Source: Actinomycetota bacterium (lineage in GTDB: Bacteria > Actinomycetota > Actinomycetes > S36-B12 > CAIYMF01). From it: 38,892 nt of DNA. The DNA lies in contig JAIUOK010000044.1 of assembly GCA_020161245.1 (NCBI GenBank), positions 1-38,892 of the forward strand, read 5' to 3'. A model generated the notes under the pieces. The model was not told the DNA's origin, searched no databases, and saw nothing but the letters and a program-made list of their open reading frames with translations. The translations under genes and the position numbers were made by a program. Shown here piece after piece: positions 16,015 through 28,247 of the stretch (within the stretch, counting starts at the first letter, position 1; every line of letters starts with the position of its first letter).

Positions 16015-17019
16015 TCAGCGGCGGCGGAGGGCGGTGCTGCCGCGGACGACCATGTCGAGCGGGAGCACGTCGTGCTTGGTCTCGCGGTTCGGGTCGTCGA
16101 CGGCGTTGATGAGCATGCGGGCCGCGCGCGCCCCGATCTCCTCGACCGGCTGGACGACGGTCGTGAGGTCGAGGTGCTCGGACATCTCGTGGCCGTCGAA
16201 GCCCACGACCGACACGTCGCGGCCCGGCTCCAGCCCGTGAGCGCGCAGCGACCGCAGCGCGCCGAAGGCCATCTCGTCGGACATCGCGAAGACGGCGGTC
16301 GGCGGGTTGGGGCGCGCGAGGATCGTCGTCATCGCCCGCTCGCCGCCCTCGATCGTGAAGTGGCCGCAGGCCTCGAGATCGGTGAGCACGGGCAGGCCGG
16401 CGTCCTGCAGCGCGTCGCGGTAGCCCGCGTAGCGGTTGTCCTCGGGGCGGAACGGCGTAGGCCGCGGGCGGCCGGAGATGAGGCCGATGCGCTCGTGCCC
16501 GAGGTTGATGAGGTGCTGCACGGCCATCCGGGCGCCGGCGATGTCGTCGATGCCGATGGACGAGCAGCCGTCGTGGTCGGTGTCGATGAGGACGACGGGC
16601 TGCTCGAGGTCGAAGATCTCGCTCACGCCCTCGGTCTCGGTCGGGAGCGAGATGACGAGGAAGCCGTCGACTCGGCGGCGCAGCTTGCGGTGCGGCGGGA
16701 CGTGCCCGACCTCCTGCGGGTCGCCGATGCTCGAGAGCAGCAGGTCGAGGTCGGATGCCTGCAGCACGCCCTCGATGCCCGACAGCACCCGCGCGAAGTA
16801 CCAGCGCGCGATGTACGGCGTGATCACGGCGATGCTGCCGGCGCGGCCCGAGGCCAGGCGCGACGCAGCCGGCGAGACGACGTAGTCGAGGCGCTCGGCG
16901 ACCTGGCGGACCTTCTCGCGCGTGACCGGGTCGACGTTGGGCAGCCCTCGCAGCGCCCGCGAGACGGTGGCGGTCGAGACGCCCGCCTCCCGCGCGATGT
17001 CGCGGATGGTCATGCCCAT
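16015..17019 (-). CDS. LacI-family transcriptional regulator
   Basis: This 334-residue protein has an N-terminal LacI helix-turn-helix (TIRDIAREAGVSTATVSRAL, residues 4-23) and hinge region, followed by a periplasmic-binding-protein-like sensor domain. The latter includes DVSVVGFDGHEM and the usual FAMSDEMAFGAL region. Such proteins repress sugar or nucleoside genes and release DNA on binding ligand. No sugar transport or catabolic gene is nearby, so its regulon is probably elsewhere. Operator-like sequences lie upstream at 17077-17090 and 17206-17219, which suggests autoregulation. A second in-frame ATG two codons downstream is an alternative start. Confidence 0.9.
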   Translation of the reverse strand: MGMTIRDIAREAGVSTATVSRALRGLPNVDPVTREKVRQVAERLDYVVSPAASRLASGRAGSIAVITPYIARWYFARVLSGIEGVLQASDLDLLLSSIGDPQEVGHVPPHRKLRRRVDGFLVISLPTETEGVSEIFDLEQPVVLIDTDHDGCSSIGIDDIAGARMAVQHLINLGHERIGLISGRPRPTPFRPEDNRYAGYRDALQDAGLPVLTDLEACGHFTIEGGERAMTTILARPNPPTAVFAMSDEMAFGALRSLRAHGLEPGRDVSVVGFDGHEMSEHLDLTTVVQPVEEIGARAARMLINAVDDPNRETKHDVLPLDMVVRGSTALRRR

Positions 17020-17076
17020 GAGCCCGGAACCCTTCAGTGGTCAGCGGGCTCACGGTAGGACGCCATGACGCGTTGC

Positions 17077-17090
17077 TGCAAGCGTTTACG
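17077..17090. promoter_or_regulatory. LacI-family operator (TGCAAGCGTTTACG)
   Basis: The sequence fits the LacI/GalR-family consensus TGNAANCGNTNNCA at 13 of 14 positions, including the central CG. It lies about 60 bases upstream of the LacI-family start and is a good candidate for autoregulation. Confidence 0.6.
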
Positions 17091-17205
17091 CCCACAGATC
17101 GACGGCGGAGCCGTCACCGGTTGCATCCCTGCGGCCAGCGGGAAAGCCCGGTTTGCACCATCCCCGTGCAACGGCGTACGCCGGGCCGTACGCCGGCCCA
17201 CAGGC

Positions 17206-17219
17206 TGCAAACGCTGCAA
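17206..17219. promoter_or_regulatory. Second, weaker LacI-type operator (TGCAAACGCTGCAA)
   Basis: The left half and centre (TGCAAACGCT) fit the LacI-family consensus, but the right half is degenerate. It lies about 130 bases upstream of the better site and could serve as an auxiliary operator. Confidence 0.35.
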
Positions 17220-17279
17220 GACCCTCGGTCGTTACAGGGTGCCGCCCGGCTCGTCGCGAGGCGCTGCGCGAGGGCTGCG

Positions 17280-18040
17280 TCAGGCCCAGGAGGCGGGGCG
17301 GCGCTGCAGGAACGCCGTCATCCCCTCGCGCGCCTCGTCGCTGGAGAACAGCGACGCCGACAGCTCGGCGGTCCAGGCGAACGCGTCGTCGCGAGCCATG
17401 CCGGGCACCCGCGCCAGCAGCTGCTTGGTCGAGGCCAGCGCCTGCGGGCCGCCGAGCAGCAGCCGGTCGACATAGGAACGCACCACTGCGTCGAGGGCGT
17501 CGTCCTCGCACACCGCGGTGAGCAGACCCGCCTCCTTCGCGCGGGTGGAGCTCACCCGCTCGCCGGTGAGCAGCAGCTCGCGGGCGTCGGACGGGTTCAT
17601 CCGCGCGAGGCACGCCACCGAGATGACCGCCGGCGCCACGCCGACGCGCACCTCGCTGAAGGCGAGCTTGGCCGACTCCGCCGCGACCGAGATGTCGGAC
17701 GCCGCGACGAGGCCGTTGCCGCCGCCCGCCACGTGGCCCTGCACGCGCGCCACGATCGGCTTCGGGTGGTCGAGCATCGCCTCGAGGACGGCGACCAGCG
17801 CCCGCGGGCCGGTGCCGGCGAAGCTCTGCGCATCCGCCGACGAGGCACCGCTCAGGTCCGCGCCGGCGCAGAAGGTCGTCCCCTCGCCGGTGAGGACCAC
17901 GACCCGCACGGCGTCGTCGTCGGCCGCGGCGCGCAGGTGCTCGACGAGCGAGGCGAGCATCGCCGCCGAGAGCACGTTGCGCGTGTCGGGGCTGGCGAGG
18001 GTGAGGGTGGCGACGCCGCCCTCGACCTCGTAGCGCACGG

Positions 18041-18044
<4 letters not shown>
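17280..18044 (-). CDS. Enoyl-CoA hydratase/isomerase family protein (methylglutaconyl-CoA hydratase type)
   Basis: This 254-residue crotonase-fold enzyme is the last gene of the operon. The oxyanion-hole segment is FCAGADL (58-64). The second catalytic region is VAGGGNGLVAASD (105-117), where the first catalytic Glu of rat crotonase is replaced by Gly111. The second Glu is kept as Glu131 in FSEVRVGVAPAVIS. This SEVRxGxAPAVIS pattern resembles bacterial 3-methylglutaconyl-CoA and isohexenylglutaconyl-CoA hydratases, which fits the carboxylase genes upstream. The ATG overlaps the acyl-CoA dehydrogenase stop by four bases (ATGA). It likely hydrates the glutaconyl-CoA product of the carboxylase; exact substrate is inferred. 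Confidence 0.85.
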
Positions 18045-19185
<1,141 letters not shown>

Positions 19186-19189
<4 letters not shown>

Positions 19190-19863
19190 CGCTGCTCCTC
19201 TGCGGGTCGGGGTCGGTCGGTGTCCTGGCTCTCGAAGGTCAGGCCGAGGCCGCGCGCCCAGATCGTGCTGAGCGTCGCCACGGCGGTCGCGTCGTCGTAC
19301 GACGAGCTCTCCTGCTCGCCGCGGCCGTACCAGTGCCGGCCGAACCCCTCGACCATGGCGCACAGCGCGCTCGCGGCGATGGCGGGGTCGACGTCGTCGG
19401 CGGCGATACCCGAGCGCTGCAGCCGCTCGATCTCGCGCGTGACGCGGGCGATGTGGTCGCGGCGGATGCCGGTGAGGACCTCGCGGTAGCGCGGGTCGGT
19501 GGTCGCGACCTCCTCGACGACCTCGAGCATCCGGCCGTCGCGGCGGTAGGCCTCGAGGTAGCGGCGGTTCGCCTCCGCCATGCGCTGCAAGGGATCGCTG
19601 ATCTCGTCGCCGACCGCGAGCGCGGCGTACGCCTGGCCGACGATCTCCTCGACGAGCGCGCGCAGCACCGCCTCCTTGTCGGCGAACCACGTGTAGACGG
19701 TGCCGTGGCTGACCCCGGCCTCGGGGCTGATGTCGCTCATCCGGGTCGCGGCGTACCCGCGCTCCTCGAACAGCCGACGAGCGGCGGCGAGCAGCTTCTC
19801 GCGGGTGCGGCGTCCGCGGTCGGTCAGCGGGGCGGCGCGATCGACGACCGTGTCCGCGCTCAT
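19186..19863 (-). CDS. TetR-family regulator inside the acyl-CoA operon
   Basis: This 225-residue protein has an N-terminal TetR helix-turn-helix (about 15-62, with VSHGTVYTWFADKEAVLRAL) and a helical ligand-binding C-terminus. Its start overlaps the AtuA-like stop (ATGA) and its stop overlaps the dehydrogenase start (GTGA). It is therefore made from the same message as the enzymes. An autoregulatory repressor sensing an acyl-CoA or related pathway compound is the natural inference. Candidate operators are the tandem dyads at 25837-25883, upstream of the first gene of the operon. Confidence 0.9.
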
Positions 19864-21725
19864 GGCGTGTCCTCTCCGAGCAGGCTGACGGGGATGTCGA
19901 CGTGGCGGGCGCGCAGATGCTCGCCGAGGCCCTTGGCCTGGGGGTCGAGCGACGTCGAGTCGGCGACGCCGCGTCCGAGCAGCCCGCGTACCACGACGTT
20001 GACGGCGAGCAGGTTGGGCAGGTGCACGACGACGACGTCGAGCGCCTCTGCCTCGGGCAGCAGCTGCTTCACCCGGCCCGCGGTGACGTACCAGGTGAGC
20101 CACGCGTAGCGCTCGGCGTCGCGGTGAGGCTGGTCGGACCTGCGGATCCAGAGGCCCACGTTGGCGTTGCCGCCCTTGTCGCCGCTGCGGGCTCCGACGA
20201 ACGTTCCGAGCGGCTGCCGCGACGTCGTCGCACCGGCGAACGGCGTGATGACGAGAGGGTCGTGCGCCCAGTGGCCCTTGGGCAGCGGCGTCCCGCCCGG
20301 GACCTCCGCGACCACCTGCGCCTCGCCGTCGCCGTCGTCGAGACGGACAGTCTGCGTGACGAGGTCGCCGCGCACCTTGGTGGGCCAGTAGACGCCGTAC
20401 GGCGTGCCCTCGGCCGGCGGAGCCGTGGGGAACATGCCGGGGTAGGTGGCGAGCGCGCTCTCCACGATGGGCGCGGTGAACGCCTTGCCCACGGCCTTGG
20501 GGTCGGCGGCCTTCACCGTGATGCGCAGCTCGGCCTGGGCGTCCGACGTGGTCGCGGGGTCGTCGCGGTCGCGGCGCAGCAGGTCGGCGTGCAGCTCGCG
20601 GACACCGAACCGCGATGCCTCGGCGAGCTCGGCCGGCGTGCTGGTGCGCGCCTGCTCGAGGGTGACGCCGGCGACGGTGCGCAGCGCGAGATCGGCCTTG
20701 GCCTCGACGTCGAGACCGGTGAGCACCAGCGACGCGGTGTTGCGGAAGCCGCCGAGGGTGTTGACCGAGACCTTGAGCACCGGCGGGGCCGACCAGCCGC
20801 GGACGCCGCTGATCCTCACCCGGTCGGGCCCGGCGTCGTCGAGCCGGATCGAGCCGAAGTCCGCCGTCACGTCGGGGTTGGCGTACGCCGTCCCCGCGAT
20901 CTCGTACAGCAGCTGCGCGGTGACGGTGCCGGTGCTGACGCGGCCGCCGGTGAGGTCGTGCTTGCCGATGACGCTGCTGCCGTCGTCCTCGACGTCGGCC
21001 CACGGGAAGCCGACGCGCTCGAGTCCGGGGATCTCGCGGAAGAACGCGTAGTTGCCGCCGGTGGCCTGCGCTCCGCACTCGATGACGTGGCCGGCGACGA
21101 CCGCGCCCGCGAGCCGGTCGAGGTGCGCGGGGTCGTCGTACGACCAGCCGTGCCACCACGCGGCCGGCCCCACCACGAGGGCGGCGTCGGTGACGCGGCC
21201 GGTGATGACGACGTCGGCGTCCGCTTGCAGGGCCGCCGTGATGCCGCGGCCGCCGAGGTAGGCGTTGGCGGTGAGCGGCGGCATGCCGAAGGACTCGAGG
21301 CTCTCGCCGGTGTCGAGGTTGACGAAGGTCTCGCCGGCCGCCCTGAGCTCGTCGAGGCGCGGCATGAGGTCGTCGCCCTCGACGTAGGCGATACGCACCT
21401 GGCCGAGGCCGAGCTCGTCGGCCTTCGCACGCAGCGCCTGTGCGGCACCAGCAGGGTCGAGCCCGCCGGCGTTGCTCACCACCTTGATGCCGCGGTCGAG
21501 GCAGGTGCCGAGCACCTGCTCCATCTGCGTGAGGAACGTGCGCGCATAGCCGCTTCCCGCACCGTGCTTCATCCGCTGCCGCGCGAGGATCAGCATCGTG
21601 AGCTCGGCGAGCCAGTCGCCCGTGAGCACGTCGATCGGCCCGCCCTCGACCATCTCCCGGGCCGCCGACAGCCGGTCGCCGAAGAACCCGCTGCAGTTCG
21701 CCACCCGCACCGCCCGCCGGCTCAC
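19860..21725 (-). CDS. AtuA-like protein (DUF1446 family)
   Basis: This 621-residue protein belongs to the acyclic terpene utilisation AtuA/DUF1446 family. The N-terminal core opens with RVANCSGFFGDR and contains GGLDPAG and a TGRVTDAAL region. The C-terminal part holds GARSGDKGGNANVGLW, typical of the small C-terminal AtuA domain. The biochemical role of the family is not firmly established; it travels with geranyl-CoA or methylcrotonyl-CoA carboxylase genes. I chose the GTG at 21725 because the family core starts only a few residues later. The open frame further upstream (to 21863) runs through the inverted repeat and is not homologous. Its stop overlaps the TetR start. Confidence 0.85.
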   Translation of the reverse strand: MSRRAVRVANCSGFFGDRLSAAREMVEGGPIDVLTGDWLAELTMLILARQRMKHGAGSGYARTFLTQMEQVLGTCLDRGIKVVSNAGGLDPAGAAQALRAKADELGLGQVRIAYVEGDDLMPRLDELRAAGETFVNLDTGESLESFGMPPLTANAYLGGRGITAALQADADVVITGRVTDAALVVGPAAWWHGWSYDDPAHLDRLAGAVVAGHVIECGAQATGGNYAFFREIPGLERVGFPWADVEDDGSSVIGKHDLTGGRVSTGTVTAQLLYEIAGTAYANPDVTADFGSIRLDDAGPDRVRISGVRGWSAPPVLKVSVNTLGGFRNTASLVLTGLDVEAKADLALRTVAGVTLEQARTSTPAELAEASRFGVRELHADLLRRDRDDPATTSDAQAELRITVKAADPKAVGKAFTAPIVESALATYPGMFPTAPPAEGTPYGVYWPTKVRGDLVTQTVRLDDGDGEAQVVAEVPGGTPLPKGHWAHDPLVITPFAGATTSRQPLGTFVGARSGDKGGNANVGLWIRRSDQPHRDAERYAWLTWYVTAGRVKQLLPEAEALDVVVVHLPNLLAVNVVVRGLLGRGVADSTSLDPQAKGLGEHLRARHVDIPVSLLGEDTP

Positions 21726-21744
21726 CCCGCACCCCCGCCCTTTG

Positions 21745-21928
21745 CGGGTGAAGGTGCCCCCGCTTGCGATAGAAGCAAGGAATACGCCCCAGGCTGTCCA
21801 CAGGGCCGCCCGCCTCGGCGTGTCTCGCCGTCGACCGCGCCTCGTCGTCCCCAGCCGCGACACGCCGCGGTGTGGACAGCCTGGGGCGCTCTTGTTGCTT
21901 CTAGAGCAAGCAGGGGCACCTTCACCCG
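21745..21928. repeat. 184 bp inverted repeat inserted in the acyl-CoA operon
   Basis: A left arm of 58 bases (21745-21802) and right arm (21871-21928) match at 50 of 58 positions without gaps. The match includes the 18-base block CGCCCCAGGCTGTCCACA and the 16-base block CGGGTGAAGGTGCCCC. The 68-base centre carries a further imperfect dyad around GGCGTGTC. It fills the only sizeable gap in an otherwise overlapping operon, between the biotin carboxylase stop (21940) and the AtuA-like start (21725). It has no ORF of its own worth calling. It looks like a MITE- or REP-like dispersed element that could form a large hairpin in the message. Confidence 0.8.
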
Positions 21929-21939
21929 GAAACGGCGGG

Positions 21940-24156
<2,217 letters not shown>

Positions 24157-24161
24157 GGCCG

Positions 24162-25778
24162 TCACATCCGGAAGACGCCGTAGGAGTTCGCGCCCTGCAC
24201 CGGCGCGGAGTGCACGGCGGAGAGCGCGATCGACAGGACGGTGCGGGTGTCGCGGGGGTCGATGATGCCGTCGTCCCAGAGGCGCCCCGTGGCGAACAGC
24301 GCGGTGGACTGCGACTCGACCTGCTGCTCGAACGCCTCGCGCATCGGCGCGAAGGCGGCGGGGTCGAAGGGCTGGCCAGCGGCCTCGGTGCGCTGCTTCG
24401 CGACGATCTCGAGCACGCCGCCGAGCTGCTTGGGCCCCATCACCGCGATGCGGTGGTTGGGCCAGGTGAACACGAACCGCGGGTCGTAGGCCCTGCCGCT
24501 CATGCCGTAGTTGCCGGCGCCGTAGGACGCCCCGACCATCAGCGTGAGGTGGGGGACGGTCGAGTTCGACACGGCGTTGATGAGCTTCGCGCCGTCCTTG
24601 ATGATGCCGCCCTGCTCGTAGCGGGTGCCCACCATGAACCCGGTGATGTTCTGGATGAACAGGATCGGCACGTCGTGGCGCTCGCAGAGCTGGATGAACT
24701 GCGCGCCCTTCTCGGCCTCCTCGCTGAACAGGATGCCGTTGTTGGCGATGATCCCGAGCGGGAACCCGTCGAGGTGCGCCCAGCCCGTGACGAGCGTCGT
24801 GCCGTAGAGCGGCTTGAACTCCTCGAACTCGGAGCCGTCGACGACTCGGGCGATCACCTCGCGCACCTCGAACGGCACGCGGACGTCGGCACTGGCGATG
24901 CCGAGCAGCTCCTCGGGGTCGTACGCCGGCGGCGCGGACGTGCGCGACGGTCCAGGGCCGAGCTTGCGCCAGTTGAGGTGGCCGACGATGTCGCGGCCGA
25001 TGCGCACGGCGTCGGGCTCGTCGGCGGCGAGGTAGTCGGCGAGGCCGCTCTGGCGCGCGTGCATCTCCGCGCCGCCGAGCTGCTCCTCGTCGGCGTCCTC
25101 GTCGATCGCCATCTTCACCAGCGGCGGCCCGCCGAGGTACACCTTCGCGGCGTCCTTCTGCAGGACGACGTAGTCGCTCATGCCGGGCACGTAGGCGCCG
25201 CCGGCGGTCGAGGAGCCGAACACCAGCGTGATGGTGGGGATGCCGGCGGCGGACAGGCGGGTGAGGTTCTTGAAGGACGCGCCGCCCGGCACGAAGATCT
25301 CGGCCTGCTTGGGCAGATCGGCGCCGGCCGACTCGGTGAGGCTGACGAGCGGCAGCCGGTTGACCCGCGCGATCTCCATCGCGCGCAGCCCCTTGGCCAC
25401 CGACGACGGGCCCTGGGCTCCGCCCTTGACCGTGGGGTCGTTGGCGCTGATGACGCACTCGACGCCGCGGACCCGTCCGATGCCGCACACCATGCCGGCG
25501 CCGAGCGGGTCGTCGGTGCCGTAGCCCGCGAGGGGCGAGAGCTCGAGGAACGGGCTCCCCCGGTCGACGAGCAGCCCGATGCGCTCGCGCGGGAGCAGCT
25601 TCCCGCGGCCGCGGAGCTTGGCCACGGCCTTGGCGGCCTTGGCGTCGTCGGCCGTGCCGCCGCCGCGGACCACCTGGGCGGTGAGCCGGTCGATCTCGGC
25701 GAGCGCCTCGAGCATGGCGGCGCGGTTGTCGGCGTACGCGCTCCCGCGCACGTCAGCCCGGCTCGCGATCCGGCCCAC
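24162..25778 (-). CDS. Acyl-CoA carboxylase beta subunit (methylcrotonyl-CoA carboxylase type)
   Basis: This 538-residue carboxyltransferase transfers CO2 from biotin to an acyl-CoA. It has the two crotonase-like halves, with [11 protein letters not shown] and [11 protein letters not shown] as landmarks. It ends in SYGVFRM, which matches the C-terminus of methylcrotonyl-CoA carboxylase beta subunits rather than propionyl-CoA carboxylases. The GTG at 25778 is chosen because GGAGG lies six bases upstream and the length then fits the family; an upstream ATG at 25835 would add 19 unrelated residues. It is the first gene of the six-gene operon, behind tandem palindromes at 25837-25883. Confidence 0.9.
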   Translation of the reverse strand: MGRIASRADVRGSAYADNRAAMLEALAEIDRLTAQVVRGGGTADDAKAAKAVAKLRGRGKLLPRERIGLLVDRGSPFLELSPLAGYGTDDPLGAGMVCGIGRVRGVECVISANDPTVKGGAQGPSSVAKGLRAMEIARVNRLPLVSLTESAGADLPKQAEIFVPGGASFKNLTRLSAAGIPTITLVFGSSTAGGAYVPGMSDYVVLQKDAAKVYLGGPPLVKMAIDEDADEEQLGGAEMHARQSGLADYLAADEPDAVRIGRDIVGHLNWRKLGPGPSRTSAPPAYDPEELLGIASADVRVPFEVREVIARVVDGSEFEEFKPLYGTTLVTGWAHLDGFPLGIIANNGILFSEEAEKGAQFIQLCERHDVPILFIQNITGFMVGTRYEQGGIIKDGAKLINAVSNSTVPHLTLMVGASYGAGNYGMSGRAYDPRFVFTWPNHRIAVMGPKQLGGVLEIVAKQRTEAAGQPFDPAAFAPMREAFEQQVESQSTALFATGRLWDDGIIDPRDTRTVLSIALSAVHSAPVQGANSYGVFRM

Positions 25779-25836
25779 GCAGCCTCCGTCCGTCCCGGTC
25801 CGGCCGGGCTGGCCGGCCGCACGGCACCCGCACACC

Positions 25837-25883
25837 TGACGGCGCCGTCATCTGACGGTCGCATCAACTTGATGTCGGCGTCA
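25837..25883. promoter_or_regulatory. Tandem palindromes, candidate TetR operators
   Basis: TGACGGCGCCGTCA (25837-25850) is a perfect 14 bp palindrome. Three bases on, a second dyad spans 25853-25883, with TGACG/CGTCA ends and the core CATCAACTTGATG (six-plus-six around one base). Both dyads share TGACG half-sites. They lie 59-105 bases upstream of the carboxylase beta start and between two divergent genes. This is where the operon's own TetR protein would be expected to bind. Confidence 0.55.
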
Positions 25884-25951
25884 AGACCCAGGGCGGCGCG
25901 ACGGCGGTGTGGCGCGGGGTGGGAGGGCCGCTGCGCAGGGAGGATGCAGCT

Positions 25952-27124
25952 GTGGGCATCGACGGGCTGGTGGGCTGGGGGCTGGCCCGCCGTGCGGCCC
26001 GCGAGGCTGCTGACGCGCTCCCCGTCGTCGAGGTGCCCCTGGCAGCCGCCGTCGGCGCCGTGCTCGCGGAGCCGCTCGTCGCCGCGACCGCGCTGCCCGC
26101 CTCGGACGCCGCCATGGTCGACGGCTGGGCGGTGAGCGGGCCCGGTCCCTGGGACGTCGTGCCCCACACCGACCGGCTCTCGGACGGCGGCGCCGCCCAG
26201 GTCGCCGCGGGCGAGCCGCTGCCGTACGGCTCCGACGCCGTGCTGCGCCACGACCGGGCCCTCGTGCTCGAAGGCGGCGCCCACGGCCGGCTGCACGTCG
26301 GCGACGCGGCGACCGGACGGCTCGCGCCCCACGCCGGGTATGTCGAGCCCGGCACGTACATCCGGCCGCGCGGCGAGGACGCCGCCGCGGGCCAGGTGCT
26401 GCTCCAGGCGGGCGGCATCGTCACCCCGGCGGTGGCCGGCCTCGCGGCATCCACGGGCCTCGACACGCTGCCTGTCGTCCGGCCGCCCGACGTCGCCGTC
26501 GTCCTCACCGAGCGCGGGCGCGACCTGCTCGGCCCCGTGCTCCCCGGCTGGCTCGCGTGGGCCGGCGCGCGCGCCTTCCCACCGCACCGGGCGATCGGCG
26601 GGATCGACGAGATCGTCGAGACCGTCGACGACGCGAACGCCGACGTCGTGCTGGTGACGGGCGCACTCGGCGACGGCGACGACATCCATCGCGCGGTCGC
26701 GCGGCTCGGCGGCCGCTGGGCGGTAGACGGCGTCGCCGTCCGCCCCGGGCGCGAGTGCGGCCTCGCCGTGCTGCCCGACGGCAAGCGCCTGGTGGCCGTC
26801 CCGTCGTCGCCGCGCGGGGCCGTCGCCGGCGTGCTCACGCTTCTGGTGCCCCTGGTGGCCGTGCTGCGCGGCGAGTTCGGCGCCGACGAGGCGCGCTCCG
26901 AGGAGGCCGTGCTCGACGTCGACCTGCCGGGCGGGGTGGACGAGCAGGCGACCCAGCTGGTGCCGGTGGTCAGGCGGCGGGGCGGCCTCGTCGTGCAGGC
27001 GTCGCCCCTGGCCGACGACGGACCCGGCGCGCTGCGGGGCCTTGCGCTCGCCGACGGCATCGCGGTCGTGCTGCCCGGCGCCGGGCGCGCCGGCTCCGGC
27101 GTCGCGGTGCTGCCCCTGCCGTGA
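25952..27124 (+). CDS. Divergent MoeA-like molybdopterin molybdotransferase homologue
   Basis: This 390-residue protein has the MoeA layout: DAAMVDGWAV (compare DxxAMDGYA in MoeA, Asp conserved), RPRGEDAAAGQVLLQAG (compare RxxGEDxxxGxxLLxxG), and the MoCF-like domain with PPDVAVVLTERG. However, the normally conserved SGGVSxG segment reads TGALGDGDD, and the LPGNPVSA segment reads VPSSPRGA. Molybdate insertion activity is therefore uncertain. The GTG at 25952 has a strong AGGGAGG eight bases upstream; an ATG at 25907 is less likely. No other molybdenum cofactor genes are nearby. It is divergent from the acyl-CoA operon. Confidence 0.7.
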   Translation: MGIDGLVGWGLARRAAREAADALPVVEVPLAAAVGAVLAEPLVAATALPASDAAMVDGWAVSGPGPWDVVPHTDRLSDGGAAQVAAGEPLPYGSDAVLRHDRALVLEGGAHGRLHVGDAATGRLAPHAGYVEPGTYIRPRGEDAAAGQVLLQAGGIVTPAVAGLAASTGLDTLPVVRPPDVAVVLTERGRDLLGPVLPGWLAWAGARAFPPHRAIGGIDEIVETVDDANADVVLVTGALGDGDDIHRAVARLGGRWAVDGVAVRPGRECGLAVLPDGKRLVAVPSSPRGAVAGVLTLLVPLVAVLRGEFGADEARSEEAVLDVDLPGGVDEQATQLVPVVRRRGGLVVQASPLADDGPGALRGLALADGIAVVLPGAGRAGSGVAVLPLP

Positions 27125-27194
27125 GCTGCCGGGCCCTGCCCCCTCGGATGCGGGGCGGTGCGATCGTGCGCGGCCCGTTACGGTCGATGCTGTG

Positions 27195-28247
27195 ATGTCG
27201 CTGCTGCAGCTGCCGGCCCGCCGGGTCGGCCCGCTCGCGTCCATCCTCATCCGGGTGGGCATCGCCCTCGCGGCGCTGCTGTCGGTCGCGACCATCACCT
27301 ACATCGAGCGCGACGGCTACCGCGACGTCGTCAACGAGGTGTCCGACGTCGAGGGCGCGAGCCCGGAGTTCACCTACCTCGATGCGCTCTACTACGCGAC
27401 CGTCTCGCTCTCGACGACCGGCTACGGCGACATCACGCCGGTCAGCGACACCGCCCGCTTCGTCAACGTCTTCGTCATCACGCCGCTGCGCATCCTCTTC
27501 CTCGTCGTCCTCGTCGGGACGACCGTCGAGGTGCTCACCAAGCGCAGCCGCGACGAGCTGCGGGCCACCCGCTGGAGGAACCGCGTGAAGGACCACACCG
27601 TCGTCGTCGGCTACGGCGTCAAGGGCCGCAGCTCCGTGCGCGCGATCATCGACCAGGGCACAGCTCCGGGCGACATCGTGGTCGTCGATGCGACGCAGGA
27701 GGCGCTCGACGAGGCGACCGCGATCGGCTGCGTGGCGGTGGTGGGCGACGCCACGCGCGAGGACGTGCTGCGGCTCGCCGAGATCTCCCGCGCGGCGCGC
27801 ATCGTCGTCGCGACCGACCGCGACGACACGTCCGTGCTCGTGGTGCTCACGGCGCGGCGCCTCAACAGCAGCGCGACGATCGTGGCGAGCGCCCGCGAGA
27901 GCCAGAACATCATCGTGCTGCGTCAGAGCGGCGCCAACATCGTCATCCCGACCGCGGAGGCGTCCGGGCGCATGCTCGGGCTCTCGCTGCAGTCGCACGT
28001 CGCCGGCCAGATCGTCGAGGACCTCCTCGAGCCGGTCGAGGGGCTCGAGATCGTCGAGCGCGAGATCACGCCCGCCGAGCTCGGCGTGCCGCCGGAGTCG
28101 CTCATCAGCGAGCAGACGGTCGTGCTCGCGGTCGTCCGCGACGGCGAGGTGCACCGCTTCGACGAAGGCCGGGTCTCGCTGCTGCAGCGCGGCGACAGGA
28201 TCGTCGTCATCCGACCGTCCGGTCGCGCCACACGCGCGGAGGCGTGA
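27195..28247 (+). CDS. Potassium channel with RCK (TrkA-N) regulatory domain
   Basis: This 350-residue two-helix K+ channel has an outer helix at about 14-36, a pore helix and selectivity filter TTGYGD (74-79), and an inner helix at about 90-113. A cytosolic RCK domain starts at about 133, with the Rossmann motif VVVGYGVKG and acidic VVVDAT at the end of the second strand, typical for nucleotide binding. A TrkA-C-like part follows (about 255-345). It would form a ligand-gated tetrameric K+ channel in the membrane. The ATG at 27195 is chosen because the first membrane helix starts shortly after it. The stop overlaps the next start by one base (TGATG). Confidence 0.9.
   Translation: MSLLQLPARRVGPLASILIRVGIALAALLSVATITYIERDGYRDVVNEVSDVEGASPEFTYLDALYYATVSLSTTGYGDITPVSDTARFVNVFVITPLRILFLVVLVGTTVEVLTKRSRDELRATRWRNRVKDHTVVVGYGVKGRSSVRAIIDQGTAPGDIVVVDATQEALDEATAIGCVAVVGDATREDVLRLAEISRAARIVVATDRDDTSVLVVLTARRLNSSATIVASARESQNIIVLRQSGANIVIPTAEASGRMLGLSLQSHVAGQIVEDLLEPVEGLEIVEREITPAELGVPPESLISEQTVVLAVVRDGEVHRFDEGRVSLLQRGDRIVVIRPSGRATRAEA

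Larger units (their letters stand above)
17020..17279. other. Gene-free region upstream of the LacI-family gene
   Basis: This 260-base stretch lies between the LacI start and the end of the acyl-CoA operon. It contains two LacI-type operator-like sites and no credible ORF. The 61-residue frame on the minus strand has no recognisable sequence and overlaps these sites. Confidence 0.5.

Noticed and set aside
17034..17219. 61-residue minus-strand ORF upstream of the LacI gene
   Set aside because: No family resemblance and no Shine-Dalgarno, and it covers the LacI-type operator sites.
21726..21863. N-terminal extension of the AtuA-like protein up to an ATG at 21863
   Set aside because: The extension is encoded by the inverted repeat, has no AtuA homology, and a GTG at 21725 lies right before the family core.
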